NCBI GenBank assembly: GCA_964019055.1
Contig: OZ025206.1
Coordinates: forward strand, 6,420,117-6,484,116
Direction: 5' to 3'
Source of the DNA: Anthopleura xanthogrammica
Lineage: Eukaryota; Cnidaria; Anthozoa; Actiniaria; Actiniidae
DNA: 64,000 nt
Below, one piece after another: positions 1-10,479 of the stretch (positions are counted from its first letter, which is position 1; each line of letters begins with the position of its first letter). The position numbers and the translations under genes were made by a program. Below the pieces are notes generated by a model. The model had not been told where the DNA came from and did no database searches. It was given only the letters and a program-made list of their open reading frames with translations.

Positions 1-51
1 ACTTGGACAACATTTGTAGTCTCCTAAGCTATTTATTTTTCCCCTCGCAAG

Positions 52-2284
52 CTATGGATCCACGTACTCTAACCAGATGGGACTGTCACAAGTTTGCTCG
101 TAAAGCATATGATATGGGTATCAGATACATTGGAGGATGCTGTGGATTTGAACCTCACCATATCAGAGCTTTGGCTGAAGAGGTAAGTTTTATAGATATT
201 ATTGTAACATCGTGACCTACATGTTCTGGGCCCCAATAAAGCAATATTTAAAATTTAAACTACAAAATAGCTAGTATATAGTTATTTTAAAAGAGGTTGC
301 TGAACTGAAGTTTTGTTACATGCTGCATACTCCTCGGGCATACTGCATATGTTGCATGTTGCATACTCCCCGGGCATACTGCATGTTGCATGTTGCATAC
401 TCCCCGGGCATACTGCATATGTTGCATGTTGCATACTCCCCGGGCATACTGCATGTTACATGTTGCATACTCCCCGGGCATACTGCATATGTTGCATGTT
501 GCATACTCCCCGGGCATACTGCATATGTTGCATGTTGCATACTCCCCGGGCATACTGCATATGTTGCATGTTGCATACCCCCCGGGCATACTGCATATGT
601 TGCATGTTGCATACCCCCCGGGCATACTGCATATGTTGCATGTTGCATACCCCCCGGGCATACTGCATATGTTGCATGTTGCATACCCCCCGGGCATACT
701 GCATATGTTGCATGTTGCATACCCCCCGGGCATACTGCATATGTTGCATGTTGCATACTCCCCGGGCATACTGCATATGTTGCATGTTGCATACCCCCCG
801 GGCATACTGCATATGTTGCATGTTGCATACCCCCCGGGCATACTGCATATGTTGCATGTTGCATACCCCCCGGGCATACTGCATATGTTGCTTACCAAGC
901 TTGAAATGTATCATATTTTCATATGGAAATAATGTCAGCACAGAAGAAAATATACCAGAAAAACGTGCAGACAAAGTTTGGGAAAATTCCATATCGTTGT
1001 GACCTTCCGCTCATTGGATTCACATCACCCATAGGGCATTTCGGGCTTGGTATGCAACAACAGCTTTGCTAACCAAATAGCTGTATTCCTACAATATCCG
1101 AATGGAAGATTGCTACTATAAAATCCGGTTTACAGCTTCAACATGATCATCTACCCTGAGAGCAGAGGTTGTTTTTCTTCCCATCCGTAGGGCTGAGCGG
1201 CAATGATCATCTCACCTTCATCACAATCATTACATATTCATACTAGCACATGTATACAAGAAGTAAAAATCTCGTTTGACGGGTTTACTGTTCGCAGTGT
1301 TTCTTTGCGAGAGCATTAACATTAATTTTGTGTTTATAGCTTTCAACAGAACGTGGTCGTCTACCCCAAGGAACCAAGAAGCATGGCCTGTGGGGAGAGA
1401 GTCTCAATAACTATACAGTACCACACTTGAAAAAGAAGTGAGTCTGGCCAAAATGGCACACTTTGCTTCTTTACCACCGTTTTCATTGCTACACGCTGAT
1501 CGAAACAACAGTTGGAACATGGTTATCTGGTACACTGCCATTAATAAGGACACGGGTCAAAAACGCACTGCGCATGCTCGGAATTTCGGCAGAAAATTCA
1601 TAGACGAGTCGTGTTTACGAAGAAAACCATTGGAGATTTACATGTCTTGTATTATGCGGATTTCTCTTGTATTATTTGACCAGGGAAAGAAAACAACTAA
1701 AGTAATGTGTCAGGAAAAATAAGCACTAACTTTCCACGAATGGCCTTAATTTTAGAGATTTACTAAACGTCGGTAAATCTCCAATGGTTTTCTTTGTGAA
1801 CACGACGAACTTCCGAGCATGCGTTTTTTCACTCGTGTCATTAATCAGAGTATGTAAGGGTACGGAACCATGCTTGGCTGACGGCAGTGTATCGTCCGAT
1901 TTTCATGTCTCGACTGTTGTCTCGTACAGCTCGTAGCAATGAAAATAGTGGTAATTTGAATCTCCTCTTGCTAAATGCGCGCGTCTTTTCACTGATGTGC
2001 ATGGTCATGGGATTTGATCCTCTGAACACCCAACATGTCACGAGCAGAGTTCCTTGTTGGTTCTCTTCTGTGGTATTTTTCGTTAAATCTAATTAAGAAT
2101 TGTTTTTTTTAACGTGCGAGTGTTTGGCCAAGAGGAATCTGGTTAACCAGGGCTAATCTTGTCATAATTTTTTGCTTTTTCCTGTCATAGGGCAAACCGC
2201 GCATTCTGGGAGAACCTTCAACCAGCTACTGGTCGCCCATATTCAGGATCACTGTCTGAACCAACTGGAGAATGGAACAACTAA
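52..2284 (+). CDS. BHMT: Betaine-homocysteine S-methyltransferase, 3' end (partial)
   Basis: Zinc-dependent cytosolic enzyme that moves a methyl group from betaine to homocysteine, giving methionine and dimethylglycine. Only the last three coding exons are present: 52-182, 1340-1437 and 2191-2284 (stop TAA at 2282-2284). Splice sites are AG/GTAAGT, AG/GTGAGT and AG, and the phases agree across both junctions. The first exon carries [19 protein letters not shown], the BHMT zinc-site signature whose paired cysteines bind Zn together with an upstream cysteine outside the window. The middle exon encodes a short [10 protein letters not shown] loop, and the last exon has [20 protein letters not shown] followed by an early stop. 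Vertebrate BHMT continues after the matching GRPYNPS segment with a longer C-terminal tail, so this copy is shorter there. The gene runs towards NOP58 (convergent). Family assignment is firm; BHMT versus BHMT2 cannot be separated. Confidence 0.94.
313..892. repeat. 36-bp minisatellite in a BHMT intron
   Basis: About 16 head-to-tail units of 36 bp, built from TGCATGTTGCATAC, a C-run with CCCGGG, then GCATACTGCATATG. Most units differ only by TCCCC versus CCCCC. Two junctions near 385 and 455 lack two bases (34-bp units), which shifts the phase. The period is a multiple of three and the unit lacks stops in several frames, so long repetitive open frames appear on both strands; these are artefacts. 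It lies in the intron between BHMT exons 52-182 and 1340-1437. Confidence 0.95.
1471..1954. mobile_element. Foldback / MITE-like element, 484 bp
   Basis: Two long inverted arms separated by a short centre. The left end begins TTACCACCGTTTTCATTGCT and the right end is the diverged reverse complement (AGCAATGAAAATAGTGGTAA). Inner parts also pair: CGCATGCTCGGAA near 1570-1583 with TTCCGAGCATGCG near 1812, and ACCATTGGAGATTTAC at 1627-1642 with GTAAATCTCCAATGGT. No coding capacity. It sits in the last BHMT intron, and the outer TTA/TAA may be part of a target duplication. Confidence 0.75.
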
Positions 2285-3112
2285 ATCCTGTTTTCAATAC
2301 ACATCATTCATTACCACTGCTTTTGTAATTTTCTTTTTGTACTATTTTGATCAACAAGCACCACTTGTATGATTCTTAAATCAAAAGAATATCTCATTTG
2401 CATGCATCCACGACACAAAACTCGAGATATCTCAATTTATGGCTTCCGTCAATTGATGGTTTCAAAGCCGCCATGTGGGATAAATTTAACAAAAGATATG
2501 CCTGCATTAGTCTCTTTTGTTACATCATCCAACATGGCTGCCATGTCTTTTGTTATTTCATTCTCTTGGGAATGATTGAAAACCAGCAATCAAATGTTTA
2601 ACCAAATTGAATAATTTTTGATCAAAGGTTGACCCAATAGGAAAACTAAGTCAGCTTCAGGAAAGCGACAAGTTTTGCTGTTGTTGGTTTAGATGATTTT
2701 TGCACCCTTAGAGAAGGGTCATACATAGCCTTCTCCGCAGGAGTCTCTTTTTTTTCTCGTATGTTCCTTTGGCGGGCTACCTGTGGTGCCTCCTCCCTCC
2801 TTTGTCACACAGGGATACCAAGCGCCTAAGTTAAAGAAAATAAAAGAGATGCATGCAGAGGAGGCTGGGAGGGCTAGGTTATACATTGGGTTGAATGCAC
2901 AGATGAAATGGGTTGTCAGGTTTGGAATCAGACCTGACAGAGAGGGCTCAAAATCTGAATTTGGTTTCCAATCAAAATAAAACCATGATCACAGCAAATT
3001 TTTTTTTAACCTTCATTTTTTTCTAAATTCCTACACCATGGTGGCTATGAAGTCATGGTCATGAAGCCAAGAATCATCACTTTTTACTAAGAGCGTATAT
3101 AAGCCTGTCTTA
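2285..3112. other. BHMT-NOP58 convergent intergenic region
   Basis: No gene is visible. AATAAA-type signals occur on the plus strand near 2838 and 2976 and could end BHMT transcripts. The rest is unremarkable AT-rich sequence. The only long open frames are weak and do not resemble known proteins. Confidence 0.6.
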
Positions 3113-3122
3113 TTTATTTATT
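3113..3122 (-). promoter_or_regulatory. Probable poly(A) signal of NOP58
   Basis: Overlapping TTTATT words on the plus strand give two overlapping AATAAA hexamers on the minus strand, about 80 nt past the NOP58 stop codon. The position is typical for cleavage and polyadenylation. Confidence 0.6.
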
Positions 3123-3198
3123 TTGTTCAAATAAAATTAACAACCACTGATGATGATGAAAATTTAATAAAGTGAAAAGAATTGAAAAGCACTCAAGT

Positions 3199-6100
3199 CT
3201 AGTCTGAATCCTCTGTTTTTTGCTTTTTCTTCTTTTTCTTCTTCTTTTCCTTTGGCTGAAAATAAAAACATAATACTTATAATGAAAAAAAGATGATTTT
3301 TTTTTTCTTTTAACTTATTGATGTCTAAGAACCCTTGTGATAGGAAGGGTGGGGTACTGTAACTAGCATTAGTGGATTCGCCTCTCACCTTGCGGTCTCA
3401 GATTCGATTCCTCGACATCACATGTGTGTAGGGTTTGTTTAATACCTATCCCTTGATTTGAGGGTTTTTCTCCGGTTTTCCTTCCTCTACAAAACCTAAC
3501 ACCCTAATTTGATCAGCCCAGAGATTGTTTCAGGGTTCAATCTGTGAGTTAGCCGTGCCCTGACTTAGATCAGCCGAGAGGTTGTTTCAGGGTTCAATTT
3601 GTTAGTTAGCCGTGCCCTGACTTCGATCAGCCCAGAGGTTGTTTCAGGGTTCAATCTGCGTGTTACCCGTGCCCTGACTTAGATCAGCCCAGAGGTTGTT
3701 TCAGGGTTCAATCTGTGAGTTAGCGTGCCCTGACTTAGATCAGCCCAGAGGTTGTTTCAGGGTTCAATCTGTGAGTTAGCAGTGTCCCTCTTAGATCAAC
3801 CCAGAGAGTTTCAGGGTACTGATGAAATTTTCTCATCTTAGCTCCTTTACTTACCGCAGGTGTTTCTTCCTCTTCATCACTCTCGTCTGTTTCAGTTTTT
3901 CGTTTCTCTTTCTTCTTCTTCTTTTTATCTTTCTTTGACTTTTTGGTTGGTGCTTCTAAATAAAAAAATGAATAAGTATCATATGGATGAATTTGTGTGT
4001 GAATTGCCTTCAACATTATCTCATTTTCGCTGTAAGTGTTACTCCACTAGGAACCTAGTTTAGTTTTCATAGGGTTAGGTGGTAGGGTTAAAAAAAAAGA
4101 TGATAAATAATGTCCCAAAGCCTTCTTTCACACCAAGATGCTGTTGCAATTTTTCTTACCCTCTTCATCATCAGATTCTTTCTCTTCTTCTTTCTCCTCT
4201 TCTTCTGTCTCTTCATGCTTTCTTTTCTTGGATTTACCAATAGTAGAGTCCGCATCAGGATTATAAGTCTTGATTTGACTAAAAATACAGAATTATACCT
4301 CTCACTTACTGAAAATTTTCAAAATATTGTGTCTGCAATTTTTAAGGCAAATTATAGAAATGCTTCCTAGAAACCAAGTTGACCTATACTTGTAAACTTT
4401 CTAGATAAACAATTTAACTATGAGAATATTGTTATAAATATGATCAGCATAGTGATTTACCACTCGCCTTAGATAGTTAGCCTTACCTTTTGTTTTCATA
4501 TTTGTCAAACTTTGCTTGACTTTTGCCTGTTCCACTTATCTTTCTCATCTGATAATAAAATGAAAAAATATCAAACAAATATTACTTAGACCTACACTGC
4601 CATTGTGTTGTTATAATGATGTAGTTGTTGAGGCCCTATTGGGGGTAGGGGAGGGGGGAGGGGGGACGGGGGAGGGGGGGAGGTATTGTGTCAATCAATC
4701 AATTAGCTTTATTTATCCATGGTAGACGGCTCAGCAAGCTGATTTCCAGACATGCCATGTCTTCTGTCTGAATATCACAACTGCCTCTGTTATAAATTTT
4801 GGAACATTCTTGTGTTGCTTGTCAATTTTTGTCAAGTAGTGTTTTGTTTGTTGCTAGTTGGTAGTTGCTAGCTAGGGCCTCAAGAGGGGAGGTGGACTTC
4901 TACCCCAACGAGGGCCTGCTATGCAGGCTACTACATGTATTTGGTGGCTCTTTTGTCTGTTTCAAGGCAATGTCACTTGGCCCCTAACAGGGCCTCATGA
5001 TGTCAATGTTATCTATATTGTTGTTGGTGGTGGTTTTACTTATCTTACCTGTCCTTCTTCAAACATCTTCAGTCTAGTTTCCAGCTTGGCCTTGCTCTCA
5101 ATACCCATCTCTGTACTGCTGTCTTCCCCAAGAGCATCTACACGGATAGCAAGAGATGCCTTGGCTGCAAGCATTCTCGAGATCTGTTGATACAAATCAT
5201 TAAGTATTAACTACAGTGTACTCATACATTGAATAAAACTAGAGTGATTTTACTAGGGCCTGTGAAAAAAAAAGTTTTACTAAGCACAAAACTTAGTAGT
5301 TGCCACTCATTCCATTGTTTTCTTTGATTTTACTTTGACTGTTAGTGACTGTACAACTTTGTTTCATGGGCCGAGGTAAATCACTCTAGTAAGCATTTTC
5401 TATAAAAAAAATAACTAAAAGGGTGACCAGGCACAGACCTAGGGGAGGTTCATTGGGTGCCTTAATTTTGCTTAACCGCCCCATGTCCCACAGAGTCTTT
5501 AAAGTTCTATGACAAACAACTGAGATTTCTACCTGGGAATACAGGGCATTTTTGAATGGGGTGTTTGTGTGTGTTGAATGTGAGAAGGAGAGTCATCCCC
5601 TTTAAAGTTCAATTAAAGTTCAGTGACTGACAACTGCAATAGACCCCTTGCATGTGACGTCAAAGCAGCTCAATTTGAAGGACAAAACAAAATAATTTCA
5701 ATCTCCTAAGAATTGGAAACCTATTGTTTTGTCCTCCAAATCGAGCTGCATTCCAATGTGCTGCAAGCGGTGTATATATGCCTGGAATCAGAGAGCACAG
5801 TTTTGACTATGAGGGAGGGAGTGAAGAACTTTTTTTGCACAGGAAAGGGGAGGATGAAGGAGAATGATGATGATGTCTTGTTATTGCCCTTTGGTTATCA
5901 ATAACCTAAACCTATCCTATAACAGCTATAACTGTAATGTTGTCATGTTATAAAAGAATTGATCAACATACCTTCCCCTTATTCTTAGGAGCACACTGTC
6001 CAACAAGAGAGGCATGATAGATTAATCCATACTTTGGGGTATCATGCTTTGTTTTCAGAGCCCTGTAGGGATTCAACAAATTTCAAACTATTTTATAAAG

Positions 6101-9100
6101 CAATACTTTTTACTCTCATCAGTTAAATAATATCGGGACCTCTGTTTAAAATGTCTACATAAGATAGGACTAACATGTGGTCATCCAAAAACATGCCAAA
6201 GGTCTAGCATTTGCAGATATTTTTCGAGTAAATGCAGCAACTTTTACTAGGATATACCGGTATTAAGTCCCTAGTGATGGATGGTTCAGCTGGGGATTGA
6301 GCGTGTAACTTCCAACAAAACAGGCTGAAGCTCCACCAAATGACTAACAATAAAAATTACTACCCTGTTCTACGACTTCCCCCTTTTTTTTGAGACAAAA
6401 AACGGTTAGATTTTTTTGTTTAAATGATATTTTGTTACCTGAACAAAGCTTTTTCAGCTCCCAGGATTTGCACAGTTGATGAAGGATGCTTGGCAAGATT
6501 GATGAGGGAACCTGTAAACAGTTTAAAGTTAAACTATTAAAGTTCCTCTTCATTTAATGATTATATTATTTAATGTACATGTATTACAGTTGTTACTAAA
6601 AGCACACACAGAATCATATCAAAGTAATACCACAAGGATCAAAGTAACTCACCAGCATGGGCAATAAGCCTTGCACCAACCAACTCCCCTACCAATGTGG
6701 TCAGGTTAGGTGCAATGGCCAACATTCTATTCTTAAGGTAGTCATACAGCTGGGCCCTGTAATCTGCTATTTCTAGAATTTGGTCGCACAGGAACATTAT
6801 GTTTTCTTCATCTTCTTTGGAAATCTGAAACCAAATAAGAAAATATATGTCATTTTATTATACAGCTTTCTCGCTTTCTGGCAAAATTTGTATGGACTGC
6901 ATTGAAGTGAATATCATACCGAATATGACATGGAAAACTCCTAAATAAAAATAATATCAAGCTCTTACTGTAATTTTCATAATTACGCAGACCCCCAGGT
7001 CCAAATATCAACATGCAAACAATGTTTTGGCTTCCGTCAATCAAACCGTACCTTTTATATTATCATTTTTTAATATTTGACTGGCAAAAGAGAAAAGCCA
7101 AATTCCAATGGGCAACTAGCAACTACAGAGTCCGCCTAATATTAAGAAAAATTGCAGTAACATGCAATACTACTGTATCTAGAGCTCTATTTATCTAACC
7201 TCAACTCCCATAGATATTTCAGCTGCAGCCTTCATTTGTTCTTCCACTTCTTCAGGAAGAATCTCAGAGAAATCCTGATCAGCAACTTTGGTTCTTGTAC
7301 CCATGGCTTTCACAGTCTTAGCATATGCAATGTTATCTGTGATGATCTTACTGAGTTCAGGGAAATGCCAACCGAACCATTCACGACATCTCATCACATA
7401 GTTGTTGAGCTCTTTGTCCAGGTCATCAAGAAGAGAAATGGCTTGTACTATCATGGTGTCTACTTTGTCTGGACTGAACTTTAACTTGTATCTTGACAGA
7501 CTGCAAGAAGAATTATTTTTAAATCATTAGTTCCATTTAGCCTTTGGCCTGTGCATTTGGTTACCATATTAACCCAGTTCCACTGTATACACTCTTGGTT
7601 GATGAACAACATGTACAGTAGGGGGGATAGGGAATGAAAGGAAGTGAAAAATGAAAATCCTGGGGGTATGGTAAAAATATAACTTGCGTATCTTGTTACG
7701 ATTTTTACTAAAATTTCAAAAAAACAACATTAAAAAAACAAACTGTATTTGTGAACAACAATACCTATGTGCCAAGCCCAAAGCCATTGCAGCCATTTCC
7801 TTGTCCTGTATACCAGTAACAAGGTTATTCATCTGGTTCCTGATCCCTCTCATCAGTTCTTGAATAGCATTGGAGGAGACACAGGTAATGTTCATCTTGT
7901 CCTGGATTCGAAATAAAGAAAGGTTTGTTTGAAAAAAGAAAATGGAAAATAAAATCTGCAAACCTCTATTAGTCTACTATTTCATTGTCATGCGAAACCA
8001 CTTTATATAACTCGATTGGCAAATTATAGTCAATATAAACGTCATTTATTTAAGTTGAGAGAAGAGGTTTTTTTTCAGATTCTCTAGTTTTCCTCTCTCA
8101 TAAAAATCAACATGTGAATTGAGTTCTCTATTCATGTATCGAATATTGTGTTTAACTCCACTCACTTTAATAGCACCAGCCAGCTTAGCATCAGACACAG
8201 CCAGTTGTTCATGAGCATCTTTGGCCACAACCTTCTTCAAGAGTTTCTTCAGGCCTTTTCCCATTTTGCCCTCCACAGCGGCAGTGGTGGCTGGTAAAAC
8301 AATGAACAATAATCAATACTTTGGAATATTTTCAGATATCATGCAGTAACCCAAAATACAGTAACCAAGTTCATGTTACCCTTTATATTTTGATACCAGC
8401 TATGTTCAATATCATATCATGTATGGTGTAAGATGAAATAGTGAAGTGACTACACCAGTATCCCACCAGCAAATGTTGCAAATAATTTTTTTAACTTGTC
8501 GGTCATCATGATGACCAGGAAAAATTGAATTCGGACAGTCAAGTGCCAGTCACCTATTACAAGTACGTCAAGATATGTTCAATGTATTTCTTAAACATAA
8601 CCAATTAAGCGATGACACAAAATTCTTTATTGATCAGTGTTTACAGTTAAACATGTAACCAGCCAGTGTTTTGGCCTGACACAATAGCTTTGATTTTTTT
8701 TCTGACTTTCATCTTAAGTTACATTAGATCCTTCCATCTTTGCATTAAATTATATCTGCTGTGCTTTGTAATTTTACTGTGTTATCAATGTGGAATTCCA
8801 GCACAAGATAAATCATTGGTATCTCATTGGGATAGGTTCACACAGATCATCCGTTTGAATTGAAAACAATAGAATTAGAGTTTGTGTAAAACCAAATACA
8901 TGTGTTTTACTGGAAGCTGTGTGCTAAAATATTTACCTGCTAAAGCTTCAGTCGTATCATCAAACTTGTGGAAATGCTTCAACTTTACACTAGAAATCAA
9001 ACAAAACCAGACCATCAACATACATTACATACAAGTAACTAGTAATGGTTCTCAATGTATTGAGTTCAACTGAATTCGGTAAGCGAACATAATCGAACTA

Positions 9101-9487
9101 CTAACTTTGAGTGAGTTCATCGAAATAATCGAACTACTAACTTTGAGTGAGTTCATCGAAATAATCGAACTCAAGAACAGAGGTTTTACTTTACCAATCA
9201 AATCAAATTAGCTCATTGGTACTGGAAATCACAAGCTTAAGTTAGGCAAAAGAATAAAACAACTTACACTTTGCTGGCTGAATCAGGAGACTCGAATTCT
9301 TTGTACAAATCATCGACATTCTTCAGCTTCTTCTCGTCCAGCAACTACGAACAACAACACGCATTTTATACTCTTATTCATGAAGATAAACGTTAAAAAA
9401 ACCATTTAAGCACTCATAAGAAAGTATTATTCCATATTTTACCTTAAATATAGCATATCCTGCCGGAGTTTCGAATAAAACAAGCAT
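3199..9487 (-). CDS. NOP58: Nucleolar protein NOP58, box C/D snoRNP core protein
   Basis: Structural protein of box C/D snoRNPs, pairing with NOP56 and binding fibrillarin and 15.5K to guide rRNA 2'-O-methylation in the nucleolus. Fourteen exons on the minus strand, in order: 9443-9487, 9268-9344, 8937-8989, 8166-8290, 7765-7901, 7200-7500, 6653-6824, 6439-6511, 5972-6062, 5049-5183, 4487-4548, 4160-4278, 3855-3955, 3199-3255. They join in frame to 515 residues (human NOP58 has 529). The start [15 protein letters not shown] is typical of NOP58 rather than NOP56. A central coiled-coil region includes [19 protein letters not shown], followed by the Nop domain with [11 protein letters not shown] and [13 protein letters not shown]. 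The tail has the family's alternating lysine and acidic blocks and ends [11 protein letters not shown]. All introns are GT-AG. Exons look intact and the gene is probably functional. Confidence 0.97.
3355..3835 (+). mobile_element. tRNA-derived SINE with 57-bp tandem tail
   Basis: A tRNA-like head has an A-box-like TAGCATTAGTGGATTCGCC and a B-box GATTCGATTCC near 3404. A body rich in TTTCTCCGGTTTTCC follows. The element ends in about six head-to-tail copies of a 57-bp unit (AGCCCAGAGGTTGTTTCAGG then TTCAATCTGTGAGTTAGCC), with unit starts at about 3511, 3568, 3625, 3682, 3738 and 3794. It fills most of the last NOP58 intron, antisense to the gene. Related copies lie at 49255-49435 and 57190-57600. 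Confidence 0.75.
4636..4681 (+). other. G-rich tract, potential G-quadruplex
   Basis: Six runs of four to seven G separated by one or two bases lie on the plus strand of a NOP58 intron. On paper this far exceeds the four-run quadruplex rule. The NOP58 transcript would carry the C-rich complement, so any effect would be on the DNA template strand. Confidence 0.6.
5640..5772. mobile_element. MITE family A copy (NOP58 intron)
   Basis: Short palindromic element starting AGACCCCTTGCATGTGACGT and ending in the diverged reverse complement (GTGCTGCAAGCGGTGT). Inner arms pair AGCTCAATTTGAAGGACAAA with TTGTCCTCCAAATCGAGCT. Other copies in this window lie near 20703, 21222, 31462 and 31763. Confidence 0.75.
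9080..9175. repeat. Two-copy tandem repeat, about 43 bp unit
   Basis: The string AATCGAACTACTAACTTTGA and the following GTGAGTTCATCGAAAT occur twice in tandem in the second NOP58 intron, with a partial third AATCGAACT. No function is evident. Confidence 0.75.
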
Positions 9488-9648
9488 TTTTTGCAGCAAA
9501 TACTTCAGGACTTCGAGTTTTTCTTGTCGCACGTGGAGAACCCGCTCATGGGGAATACCGCTGACAGGATGGAATGCTTGTTAACCAGCATGCACTGCGG
9601 CCTTTGAAAGATTCTTATTCTCTTTCTCGTTCTTGTTGTATTTCCTTT

Positions 9649-9680
<32 letters not shown>

Positions 9681-10125
9681 TTTTTTTTTTATAGTAAATT
9701 TAGTCACACTGTTGAATAGTTGATGTCAACTAAATTAGATAAGGTATCTAATATTTTAGTTGACGTCACATAAATTTGAATCTACGGGAAAACAATGATA
9801 AAAGTGACTCTTCACACATTTTTTGGTAAGGTATTTGCATGACCGTTACTTTGGCGCGCACTTACTATTTTAGGTGACGTCACCTAAATATTTATCTACG
9901 TTAAATAAATTCATGTAACTATTCAAAATTTAATTTTTATTAAGATGGACTATTATGAATTCAAACAATAGGTATTGCTCATTTTCATTTGATTCGGCAC
10001 ATGATAAATTCGACGCCCAGACCACCGAAACACCTTATTTTTTTAATATAAATGATGTTTCATCTGCGCTAAAGTTCGGCCTAATTAATACGTTACGCCT
10101 GTGTACAAACAAGTAATTAACCTTA
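9488..10125. promoter_or_regulatory. NOP58 upstream region with two CRE-like TGACGTCA sites
   Basis: The 5' flank of NOP58 up to the 3' flank of the sulfatase gene. It holds a TTTC microsatellite (about 9645-9690), TGACGTCA at 9761-9768, and a perfect 20-bp palindrome TTTAGGTGACGTCACCTAAA at 9869-9888 with a second TGACGTCA at its centre. TGACGTCA is the CREB/ATF consensus, so promoter use is plausible. The surrounding TTGAATAGTTGATGTCAACT and ATGTAACTATTCAAAAT also look inverted, so the region may instead be an old mobile element. Confidence 0.4.
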
Positions 10126-10183
10126 ATTTTTATTGGTGATTTTTTTTAATATTCCAAAATATATTGTTCATCTTCATTTAACT

Positions 10184-10408
10184 TTAAAAGCGTGGACACA
10201 GGATGCAACGTTGCTTGAAAAGGGGAGATCGCATCGTGTGTCCACTCGTTCAACGCGCGTGCGACGTTGCCGACAGCGGCGTGTGAACACGTCTGCAACG
10301 TTGCTTGCAACGGCGAGATGCTCTCAACCAATGAAAGGCGATGACTTGAACTTGGTAACCGCGCCTAGTCAATTTCATGCGACGTCGCATCGTGTGTCCA
10401 TGCCTTAA
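10184..10408. mobile_element. Inverted-repeat element, about 225 bp
   Basis: The left end reads AAGCGTGGACACAGGATGCA and the right end GCGACGTCGCATCGTGTGTC followed by CATGCCTT, an imperfect inverted repeat. Internal GCAACGTTGC words recur. It lies just downstream of the arylsulfatase stop codon and is non-coding. Confidence 0.55.
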
Positions 10409-10479
10409 TTTGCGTAATTAATTCTGTTCAGTAGATCATAAAACTATCAGTGTCTTTGGTTTCCCTTTTGATGTTCAGG

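Noticed and set aside
313..892. CRISPR-like direct repeats
   Set aside because: No unique spacers; units are contiguous, and the genome is eukaryotic.
287..1002. Long open frames on both strands with repeating [12 protein letters not shown] or [12 protein letters not shown] units
   Set aside because: They are translations of a 36-bp minisatellite inside a BHMT intron, open on both strands at once, with no independent coding evidence.
3199..9487. Box C/D snoRNAs in NOP58 introns, expected from other animals
   Set aside because: I looked for minus-strand RTGATGA with a CTGA at snoRNA distance. Candidates near 8503-8518 (a GGTCATCATGATGACC palindrome), 6115 and 3072 lack a suitable D box.
10133..10408. 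91-residue plus-strand frame
   Set aside because: Lies across an inverted-repeat element, has no recognisable similarity and no splice context.
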